This document shows, piece after piece, positions 1 to 5,322 of a stretch of 10,311 nucleotides of DNA. The DNA lies in NCBI GenBank assembly GCA_030630685.1, contig DAOVMN010000043.1:1-10311 (forward strand), in the 5' to 3' direction. Within the stretch, counting starts at the first letter, position 1; each line of letters opens with the position of its first letter. Origin of the DNA: Thermoplasmata archaeon (lineage in GTDB: Archaea; Thermoplasmatota; DAOVMN01). The notes below the pieces were generated by a model. That model had not been told where the DNA came from. It made no database searches and saw only the letters and a program-made list of their open reading frames with translations. A program made the translations under genes and the position numbers.

Positions 1-44
1 AGATTGGGGTATGAAACTATTTTGTGGTCAGGATCGGTATCCCA

Positions 45-69
45 CTGGAAAGGAAATTGTCCTTTCCAG
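45..69. repeat. Perfect 10-bp inverted repeat (hairpin)
   Basis: CTGGAAAGGA at 45-54 and its exact reverse complement TCCTTTCCAG at 60-69 flank a 5-base loop, AATTG. In RNA this gives a 10-bp stem from either strand. No T-tract follows it closely on either strand, so it is not a canonical intrinsic terminator. It lies about 110 bases past the cbf5 stop codon. It may be a 3'-end processing or stability element, a protein-binding dyad, or chance. Confidence 0.5.
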
Positions 70-118
70 ATTGAGAGTTTACATTTTTATGTGGTTGACA
101 ATATCTAAATTCTTATTC

Positions 119-136
119 ACTATGTTGCGACATAGT
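119..136. repeat. Perfect 7-bp inverted repeat with tetraloop
   Basis: ACTATGT at 119-125 and ACATAGT at 130-136 are exact reverse complements around a 4-base loop, TGCG. On the minus strand the hairpin lies about 45 bases downstream of the cbf5 stop codon. On the plus strand it lies just after the TAA at 106-108 and about 30 bases before a T6 run at 166-171. A role in 3'-end formation is possible for either strand but not shown; a short stem like this can occur by chance. Confidence 0.35.
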
Positions 137-178
137 CCCCATCTTTGATAATGGAATTACCATAGTTTTTTCCCATCC

Positions 179-1177
179 TCACAGCCTCTGCTTCCACATC
201 CGCGGATACGAATCCGTTTCCATCACCACACGAACCGGATTCGCCACGATCCCCTTCTCTGCCTCCTCGACCTCTTTCCCGTTCAAGGATGCCTTGGCGA
301 CTGCCACAAGCTCGTGCCTCGATGTCTTCAACACCACCAGGTCTCCGCGCTTTATCCCGTCATCTATCTCCAGCACGCCGGGTCTGGCAAGCGGGGCACC
401 GTGGCAGATAGCATCCACCGCCCCCATTCGGATGACGATCTCCGGGAGATGGTCCACCATTCCCTCCACCGGCATAATGATCTTTCTCAGAGGCCTTTCG
501 TTCCCTTCCTCGTTGTAGAACACGAAGGCGTCCTTGAGCTCCTGAAGCGTGTAACTGTCCTTTTCATAGAATTGGCCCGAGCGGGTGCGTCTGAGGTCGG
601 CCATCTTCCCTTCCGTGTTCAGGCGGAGCCCGATGTCGTGGCAGAGGGTGCGGATGTAGGTCCCGGATTCCGTATTCGTCCTGAAAAGGGCGTTAGTGCC
701 GTCGAATTCCAGTAATTTTAGGGTGTAGATCCTTCTCACCCTGAGCTGGCGCTTCACCGCAGCCTGGAGAGGTGGGATCTGGTAGATGTCCCCTGTGAAC
801 TCCTCGAACACCTCCCTGAGTGCCTGCTCCTTGACCTTTCGCTTGAGTTCGAGGATGCCCAGATACTCCTTTCCGCCTATGAGCAGGACCTTCAAAAGCT
901 TGGTTGCCCTGCCCAATGCCACGGGAAGCACCCCGCTCACCTTAGGGTCAAGGGTGCCGCTGTGTCCAGCCTTCTTGATGCTTAGGATATCCTTTATCCA
1001 GGAGACCACCTGATGGCTCGTGGGTCCGGAAGGCTTGTTCAGGTTGATTATGCCATTGTTCAGGAGTTCTTCTGTGGTCCTCCTCTTCGGGCAAATGGGG
1101 ACCAGGCTCTCCTCACTATCGAGCACAACTTTTTCCCCCTTATCCGGCAACCAGGGTGTGCCTATATGGGACATCAT
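179..1177 (-). CDS. truB: Cbf5/TruB-family tRNA/rRNA pseudouridine synthase (H/ACA RNP catalytic subunit)
   Basis: This 332-residue protein matches archaeal Cbf5 along its whole length. Cbf5 is the enzyme that converts uridine to pseudouridine in rRNA, guided by H/ACA RNAs together with Nop10, Gar1 and L7Ae; it can also modify tRNA U55 without a guide. The N-terminal lead-in ends in GIINLNKPSGPTSHQV (residues 42-57), a family signature. The catalytic loop GHSGTLDPKVSGVLP (71-85) carries the catalytic aspartate D77. SGTYIRTLCHDIG (171-183) and LRRTRSG (195-201) are further core motifs. A C-terminal PUA RNA-binding domain covers about 246-323, with HGAPLARPGV and IKRGDLV. The ATG start at 1177 overlaps the cmk TGA (ATGA); a second ATG follows at once at 1174, so the start is uncertain by one codon. 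Archaea carry no separate bacterial-type TruB, so Cbf5 is the correct reading. No intron interrupts the frame, unlike cbf5 in some Crenarchaeota. Confidence 0.97.
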   Translation of the reverse strand: MMSHIGTPWLPDKGEKVVLDSEESLVPICPKRRTTEELLNNGIINLNKPSGPTSHQVVSWIKDILSIKKAGHSGTLDPKVSGVLPVALGRATKLLKVLLIGGKEYLGILELKRKVKEQALREVFEEFTGDIYQIPPLQAAVKRQLRVRRIYTLKLLEFDGTNALFRTNTESGTYIRTLCHDIGLRLNTEGKMADLRRTRSGQFYEKDSYTLQELKDAFVFYNEEGNERPLRKIIMPVEGMVDHLPEIVIRMGAVDAICHGAPLARPGVLEIDDGIKRGDLVVLKTSRHELVAVAKASLNGKEVEEAEKGIVANPVRVVMETDSYPRMWKQRL

Positions 1178-1734
1178 ATCATCCCCGTGGACCTAAGGGC
1201 CTCTATGATTATATGGACTATCTGTGCTGGTCTGAGCTCTCCGGAATTGAGCACCAGGGTATAATGATCGAGGTTTTCCGGGTCGATGTTGTAATAGGCC
1301 ATGTACCTTTTTTTCTCAGACCTTTCCCTTTCGCGGATTTCTGCCCGTAACTCATCGAGGCCCCCACCGTCCCGTTTCCGGATCCTCTCGACCCTGGTAT
1401 CGAAAGGTGCGTGCAGCCATACCCTCAGTGCCGGGATTCGATGGTTACGGGCATTCGCCCCGGCAAGGCGTCCTTCTACGATGATTCCGCCATTTTTCAT
1501 GATCTCGATAAGCCTCCGGTCCAGCTCCCTGTCCACTTCGGGATCATCCTCTGCGTGGCGTCCGAACTCGCCGAGCGTCATCCCTTTTTTTCTTGCCAGC
1601 TCCCGAAAGAGCTTTCCACCATTGATCCAGGGCAGATTTATTTTTTTAGAAAGAAGTACCGCGGCGGTGGTGGTACCGCTTCCAGGGAGCCCCCCGATGG
1701 CCACCACCGTTCTTTTTGGGCTTCTGGAGTTCAT
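1174..1734 (-). CDS. cmk: Archaeal-type cytidylate (CMP/dCMP) kinase
   Basis: This 186-residue protein belongs to the short archaeal CMP kinase family, which phosphorylates CMP and dCMP to the diphosphates using ATP. The P-loop is GLPGSGTTT (residues 15-23). The threonine where most kinases have the Walker A lysine is typical of this archaeal family and is not a defect. Family motifs follow: NGGKLFRELARKKGMTLGEF (38-57), the segment DPEVDRELDRR (64-74), the core strand IIVEGRLAG (84-92), and a lid-like arginine-rich region (about 114-143) with RERERSEKKRY. The length is normal for the family. The ATG start shares its first base with the last base of the purD stop codon (TAATG), and the gene ends in ATGA with the cbf5 start, so it is very probably translated by coupling. 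In many archaea cmk and cbf5 are neighbours beside ribosomal protein genes; here they abut directly with no L14e gene between them. Confidence 0.95.
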   Translation of the reverse strand: MNSRSPKRTVVAIGGLPGSGTTTAAVLLSKKINLPWINGGKLFRELARKKGMTLGEFGRHAEDDPEVDRELDRRLIEIMKNGGIIVEGRLAGANARNHRIPALRVWLHAPFDTRVERIRKRDGGGLDELRAEIRERERSEKKRYMAYYNIDPENLDHYTLVLNSGELRPAQIVHIIIEALRSTGMI

Positions 1735-3071
1735 TAGCCTGGGCCCCTTTTTATCTCTTCCATGTGTCTGATCCGCTTCTCAAGGGATGGGGGTGTGGCG
1801 ATGTCGTGGCGAATAAAGATGGCCTCACCGGAAACGTGTTCAAGTGCCCTTTCGGCCATTTGCTCCGCCTCCTGGATGGAATCTCCGAAGCCAACCACTC
1901 CAAGGGAGCGGGAGGATGTTGTGAGAATACCTTCCCCTGTCTCGTTCACAGAGGCGTAATAGAAACGTGCGCCGGTGCTTCTTATCGCATCCTCGTTCAC
2001 AAAGATGGGTTTACCAGCCACGGATCTTACCCCGTAGCCCTCCGGGACCACATACTTGCATACCGTTGCCCGGGGTCTGAACCTCACCTTTGCGGGCTCG
2101 AGGGTGCCCTGGGCGATGTCCATGCAGAGCTCTGCAAAATCCCCCTCCAAAAGCGGAAGGATGTTCATTGCCTCCGGGTCCCCGAACCGGGCATTGAACT
2201 CAACCACCTTCGGACCGTGCTTTGTGATGACGAACTGGCCGTAAAGGATACCGTGGTATGGTGTTCCTTCCTTTCTCATTGCATCGATGGTGAGCTGCAT
2301 GCTCTCGACAGCGGTATTGTAATCTCCCTGTGTAAGAAAGGGAAGAAGCCCGTCGGGTTGAGAATACGAGCCCATACCCCCGGTAATTGGGCCATGGTCC
2401 CCCTCGAAGGCATGGGGATGGTCCTGCACTGCCGGGGTGGGGACCACTATTTTTCCATCGCAGAATCCCTGAATGGTCACTTCCTCTCCCAGGAGCCTTT
2501 CCTCGATGATGACCTTGCTCTCTCCTCCTATCTTTTTATCCAGCACCTTACGGGCATAATCAACCGCTTCTTCCGCATTTCTGAGCTGCTCTGTGGCACC
2601 CATGATCCTCACGCCTTTGCCTCCTGTGAGGCCCACGGGCTTCACCGCGACCTGCCCGAGTTCCTCGATGAACTCCTTCAATCCCTCTAAAGAATCGAAC
2701 ACCCTGTGCCTTACCCTTCCCTGGATATTGTAGCGCTCCATAAGGTCCCTCATGAAGGTCTTCGAGGTCTCGATCCGGGCAGCGGCCCTGTCCGGACCGA
2801 CAGCAGGGATGCCTGCTTTCTTCAGGACATCTACGATCCCTGCCTCAAGTGCGCTCTCGGGCCCGATGACCGCCAGTTCGATACCATTGGAAACGGCAAA
2901 CTCCCTCACCACCTCCACATCTGTTTCCGTGTGCAGGAGAAATTCTTTTGACATTCGAGCAATCCCGGGGTTGCGGTTCTTCATTACCGAGCAGATATCT
3001 CCACTCTTTGCAAGGGTTTCTGCTATTACATGTTCCCTTGCACCTCCACCAACAACCAGAATATTCAACAC
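1734..3071 (-). CDS. purD: Phosphoribosylamine-glycine ligase (GAR synthetase)
   Basis: PurD catalyses step two of de novo purine synthesis: ATP-dependent joining of glycine to 5-phosphoribosylamine. The 445-residue length is close to the usual 420-440. The N-terminal domain opens with ILVVGGGAREH (4-14) and contains NPGIARM (34-40) and VIGPESALEAGIVD (68-81). The ATP-grasp part has AVKPVGLTGGKGV (142-154; the KPVGLTGGKGV form is common in archaeal PurD), GDHGPITGGMGSY (224-236) and the metal-binding VVEFNARFGDPE (289-300). The C-terminal GARS domain starts near 330. The start is GTG at 3071, inside the tail of tktC and overlapping its stop by 7 bases (GTGTTGA). TTG at 3068 is an equally possible start, because the SD-like GGCGGTGAT ends directly before the GTG. 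The last base of the stop codon is the first base of the cmk ATG. It is a single-function protein, not fused to PurM or PurN. Confidence 0.97.
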   Translation of the reverse strand: MLNILVVGGGAREHVIAETLAKSGDICSVMKNRNPGIARMSKEFLLHTETDVEVVREFAVSNGIELAVIGPESALEAGIVDVLKKAGIPAVGPDRAAARIETSKTFMRDLMERYNIQGRVRHRVFDSLEGLKEFIEELGQVAVKPVGLTGGKGVRIMGATEQLRNAEEAVDYARKVLDKKIGGESKVIIEERLLGEEVTIQGFCDGKIVVPTPAVQDHPHAFEGDHGPITGGMGSYSQPDGLLPFLTQGDYNTAVESMQLTIDAMRKEGTPYHGILYGQFVITKHGPKVVEFNARFGDPEAMNILPLLEGDFAELCMDIAQGTLEPAKVRFRPRATVCKYVVPEGYGVRSVAGKPIFVNEDAIRSTGARFYYASVNETGEGILTTSSRSLGVVGFGDSIQEAEQMAERALEHVSGEAIFIRHDIATPPSLEKRIRHMEEIKRGPG

Positions 3072-4015
3072 ATCACCGCCTTTCTTTCAAGTGCCCTTTC
3101 GGCTTTCCTTGCAATGTCCTCCACCGTGAGGCCGTATTTGGTCATTAACTCCTCCGACTCTCCGGACTCCCCGAAGACATCCGGTATGGCCACCATTTCC
3201 TGAATACACGGAGCATTCTGGACGAGCACACTGGCCACGGCTTCCCCCAAGCCCCCGATGATGGAATGCTCCTCCGCGGTTACGATGGCCCCTGTCTTCC
3301 CGGCACACTCGATGATCAGTTCCCTGTCAATAGGCTTCACGCAGGACATGTTCACCACCCCGGCGGAGATGCCTTTATTCTTGAGCAGTTTAGCCGCATC
3401 GATGGCCCTGTCAACTAAAAGGCCAATGGCCATGATCGTGACATCATCCCCTTCTGAGATCACGTGCCCTTTCCCTGGCTCGAAGGTGTAGTCGTCAGAG
3501 AAGAGCACCGGGCTTTTGGTCCTCGGGAGACGGATGTAGGATGGTCCTTCGTGCTCCACTATATATCGTATGACGCGGTCGGTCTCCACAGCATCCGCGG
3601 GGATTATGATGGTCATGTTGGGAAGGACACGCATGAGGGCAATGTCCTCGAGCATCTGATGGGATGCACCGTCCCCGCCAACGGTAATTCCGCCGTGGGT
3701 TGCAACGATCTTGACATTCAGCCTGGGGTATGCAATGGACTGGCGGATCTGGTCGTACACCCTGCCTGTGGCAAATACCGCAAAGGTAGAGGCAAAAACC
3801 TTCTTTCCGGTGGTGGCCAATCCCGCAGCCGCGGCCATCATGTTCTGTTCTGCAATGCCCATGTTGAAGAATCTCTCGGGAAACTCCTTTGCGAATATGG
3901 AGGTCTTGGTAGAGGAGGAAAGGTCGGCGTTCAATGCTACGATACTGTGGTCCTTTCTTCCCAGTTCCATAAGCACGTTCCCGAATACCTCTCTGGCACT
4001 GGCCATGATCTTCAC
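3065..4015 (-). CDS. Transketolase C-terminal subunit (split transketolase: pyrimidine-binding and C-terminal domains)
   Basis: This 316-residue protein is the second half of transketolase, an independent subunit in many archaea. With the product of the next upstream gene it transfers two-carbon units between sugar phosphates in the non-oxidative pentose phosphate pathway. The Pyr domain covers about 1-170. MGIAEQNMMAAAAGLA (52-67) carries E56, aligned with the glutamate that activates thiamine pyrophosphate in this superfamily. ATHGGITVGGDGASHQMLED (105-124) is the conserved loop near the active site. The C-terminal domain (about 180-310) has VVNMSCVKPID (220-230) and TAEEHSIIGGLGEAVA (246-261). 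The GTG start at 4015 overlaps the upstream TGA (GTGA) and has a good SD-like GGGGGTGA a few bases before it; ATG at 4006 is an alternative three codons in. 1-deoxyxylulose-5-phosphate synthase and pyruvate dehydrogenase E1-beta share the fold, but the split two-gene arrangement and the motifs favour transketolase. Confidence 0.95.
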   Translation of the reverse strand: MKIMASAREVFGNVLMELGRKDHSIVALNADLSSSTKTSIFAKEFPERFFNMGIAEQNMMAAAAGLATTGKKVFASTFAVFATGRVYDQIRQSIAYPRLNVKIVATHGGITVGGDGASHQMLEDIALMRVLPNMTIIIPADAVETDRVIRYIVEHEGPSYIRLPRTKSPVLFSDDYTFEPGKGHVISEGDDVTIMAIGLLVDRAIDAAKLLKNKGISAGVVNMSCVKPIDRELIIECAGKTGAIVTAEEHSIIGGLGEAVASVLVQNAPCIQEMVAIPDVFGESGESEELMTKYGLTVEDIARKAERALERKAVMC

Positions 4016-4878
4016 GGTCTCACCCCCTTGCCTCTCAGCTCCCGCATGGCGATCTGATACTGCTCATCGTTGGGTGCCTTACCATGGAAGTGCACCGATC
4101 CCTCCATGAATGATACACCTTTTCCTTTTACAGTATGGGCGATAATTATGTTTGGCCTCCCTTCAGAGGTCTTTGCTCTATCTACCGCGCGGATGATCTC
4201 GTGGATGCTGTGGCCGTTTATCTCGATCACATTCCAGCCGAATGCCTCCCATTTCTCCTTTACCGGGGCAATGGACATCACCTGCTCCGTCCTTCCATCG
4301 ATCTGAAGTCGGTTCCTGTCCAGGAACGCGATCAGGTGGTCGAGATTGTAGTGTGAGGCACTCATTGCAGCCTCCCAGATGCTGCCCTCCTCGATCTCTC
4401 CATCCCCGAGTATTGCATAGACATAGTAATCCTTCCTATCCAGCTTCCCACCGAGCGCTATCCCGATAGCAGCAGAGAATCCCTGGCCCAAGGAGCCCGT
4501 GGACATGTCAATCCCAGGGAGATGGCGCATGGAGGGATGACCCTGGAGCCTCGAACCAAGCTTCCTGAGCGTGATGAGTTCCTCTACCGGGAAATATCCC
4601 GATTCTGCCAGGGCGGCGTAGAGTGCGGGGGCGGCGTGCCCCTTGCTCAGAACGAGCCTGTCTCTCTCCGGCCAATTCAGGTTCTTCGGGTCATGGCGCA
4701 TGATGTAAAAATAAAGGGCAGTGAGGATATCGGCAGCGGAAAGCGAGCCGCCAGGATGGCCTGAGCCTGCCTCATGAATCATCTCGATCACGTGCTGCCT
4801 TATGATCCTTGCCTTCTCTTCGAGGTCTTTTATCGTTTGATTAAGTTCCTCATTGTAGGTTTTCTGGATATCCGACAA
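4012..4878 (-). CDS. Transketolase N-terminal subunit (thiamine pyrophosphate-binding PP domain)
   Basis: This is the first half of the split transketolase, which binds the diphosphate of thiamine pyrophosphate. The frame is open from a GTG at 4941 (309 residues), but I prefer TTG at 4878 (288 residues). GGAGG lies exactly 8 bases before that TTG, a TATA-like element lies at the expected distance, and the GTG has no ribosome binding site. The extra 21 residues also resemble nothing in the family. In the 309-residue numbering, SGHPGGSLSAADILTALYF (60-78) and LSKGHAAPALYA (98-109) are active-site segments. LGDGEIEEG (178-186) plus N210 forms the GDG...N motif for thiamine pyrophosphate and metal, and HTVKGKGVSFME (269-280) is near the end. 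It is the first gene of the five-gene operon, and its stop codon overlaps the start of the C-terminal subunit, as expected for partners needed in equal amounts. Confidence 0.93.
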   Translation of the reverse strand: MSDIQKTYNEELNQTIKDLEEKARIIRQHVIEMIHEAGSGHPGGSLSAADILTALYFYIMRHDPKNLNWPERDRLVLSKGHAAPALYAALAESGYFPVEELITLRKLGSRLQGHPSMRHLPGIDMSTGSLGQGFSAAIGIALGGKLDRKDYYVYAILGDGEIEEGSIWEAAMSASHYNLDHLIAFLDRNRLQIDGRTEQVMSIAPVKEKWEAFGWNVIEINGHSIHEIIRAVDRAKTSEGRPNIIIAHTVKGKGVSFMEGSVHFHGKAPNDEQYQIAMRELRGKGVRP

Positions 4879-4884
4879 ATCCGG

Positions 4885-4893
4885 TTCCTCCTC
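4885..4893 (-). promoter_or_regulatory. Shine-Dalgarno site that decides the transketolase N-subunit start
   Basis: On the minus strand this reads GAGGAGGAA, with the GGAGG core at 4891-4887, and is followed 8 bases later by TTG at 4878. It lies inside the open frame that extends up to the GTG at 4941 and is the best ribosome binding site in the vicinity. It supports TTG as the start codon. Confidence 0.65.
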
Positions 4894-4913
4894 GGATTGC
4901 GGCCATCCGATAC

Positions 4914-4932
4914 TAAATAATAATTTTTTCCT
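4914..4932 (-). promoter_or_regulatory. Putative TATA box and BRE of the transketolase-purD-cmk-cbf5 operon
   Basis: Read on the minus strand, a purine run GGAAAAAA (a BRE-like element) leads into TTATTATTTA (4923-4914). Archaeal transcription usually begins about 25 bases past the TATA centre, which predicts a start near 4890-4896, directly before the GGAGG site. Together these support a very short leader and the TTG start at 4878. If the longer GTG start were used, this AT-rich stretch would be coding. Confidence 0.5.
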
Positions 4933-4986
4933 ATGCGACACCAGAGCCCAATCCTATCTGCAATTCCCATCAGCCAGTCAAAGGCC

Positions 4987-5002
4987 GAAATCAATATATA
5001 TA
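4987..5002 (+). promoter_or_regulatory. rpoH: Putative TATA box and BRE of the rpoH-rpoB-rpoA1 operon
   Basis: TATATATA at 4995-5002 is preceded by CGAAA (4987-4991... BRE-like: purine-rich, just upstream). The TATA centre lies about 38 bases before the rpoH GTG, which predicts a transcription start near 5022-5027 and a leader of only 10-15 bases. It is the strongest TATA match in the divergent intergenic region. Confidence 0.65.
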
Positions 5003-5024
5003 GTTAAGGAATGCTCACGCCCCC

Positions 5025-5030
5025 GGAGGT
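5025..5030 (+). promoter_or_regulatory. Ribosome binding site of rpoH
   Basis: GGAGGT lies 6 bases before the GTG at 5037. It supports that GTG as the rpoH start despite the non-ATG codon. Confidence 0.8.
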
Positions 5031-5036
5031 TGCACT

Positions 5037-5291
5037 GTGGCAGAGCTCGATATTAGGTCTCATAAACTGGTCCCTGAACACATTTTACTCACTGATGAAG
5101 ATAGGCAGTCGGTTCTAAAAAGATATCAGATTATGATCGATAATCTTCCAAAGATTCTCATAACGGATCCAGTGATCCGGCTGATTGGAACCCCGGAGAG
5201 GCCTGTAAACCCCGGTGATGTGGTAAAAATCATCCGCAAAAGCCCGACCGCAGGTACCGCGATTGCTTACAGGGTGGTAGTCAAACGTTAA
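5037..5291 (+). CDS. rpoH: DNA-directed RNA polymerase subunit H
   Basis: This 84-residue protein is the archaeal RNA polymerase subunit H, equivalent to the C-terminal domain of eukaryotic Rpb5. It sits in the lower jaw, where downstream DNA enters. Family landmarks are HKLVPEHILLTDED (residues 9-22), LPKILITDPVIRLIG (37-51) and PGDVVKIIRKSPTAGTAIAY (59-78), the last being the family's diagnostic block. The length fits the archaeal family, which lacks the eukaryotic N-terminal domain. Translation begins at a GTG preceded by GGAGGT. The gene opens the polymerase operon and is followed by rpoB after 31 bases, the standard archaeal order. Confidence 0.97.
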   Translation: MAELDIRSHKLVPEHILLTDEDRQSVLKRYQIMIDNLPKILITDPVIRLIGTPERPVNPGDVVKIIRKSPTAGTAIAYRVVVKR

Positions 5292-5322
5292 ACATGATCA
5301 ATTTCCGAATCGGAGGATTTTA

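Larger units (their letters stand above)
1..178. other. AT-rich left-edge region with no supported gene
   Basis: By my count this stretch is about 37% G+C, lower than the genes beside it. It lies downstream of the 3' end of the minus-strand cbf5 gene. Two plus-strand frames are open from the left edge: one ends in TAA at 106-108, the other in TGA near 146-148. Neither has a recognisable motif, so either could be the tail of a plus-strand gene that starts outside the window, or chance. I see no tRNA, no CRISPR repeat and no insertion-sequence end. It holds two perfect small inverted repeats, listed separately, and a T6 run at 166-171 on the plus strand. No comparable T-run follows cbf5 on the minus strand. 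Confidence 0.5.

Noticed and set aside
179..1177. Archaeal pre-mRNA intron in cbf5
   Set aside because: Some Crenarchaeota have a splicing-endonuclease intron in cbf5. Here the reading frame is continuous through all conserved motifs, so no intron is needed.
1174..1734. Defective Walker A motif in cmk (Thr in place of Lys)
   Set aside because: GxPGSGTTT is the normal P-loop of archaeal CMP kinases, so this is a family trait and not a loss of function.
1716..2690. Long plus-strand open frame (324 codons) opposite purD
   Set aside because: It lies entirely antisense to a clearly conserved purD, has no recognisable motif, and its composition is what the codon bias of the opposite strand would create.
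1839..3103. Exact 18-base repeat in purD (1839-1856) and in the transketolase C-subunit (3086-3103)
   Set aside because: Both copies encode AERALE near a C-terminal helix with the same common codons. There is no extension beyond 18 bases, no further copy and no array, so chance from shared codon preference is enough.
3464..4057. Plus-strand open frame of 197 codons opposite the transketolase C-subunit
   Set aside because: It is antisense to a conserved gene, has no family features, and is a by-product of the GC-biased third positions.
3065..4941. Frameshifted transketolase reported as two genes
   Set aside because: The two halves break at the known domain boundary, overlap by GTGA with a separate ribosome binding site, and match the separate N and C subunits common in archaea.
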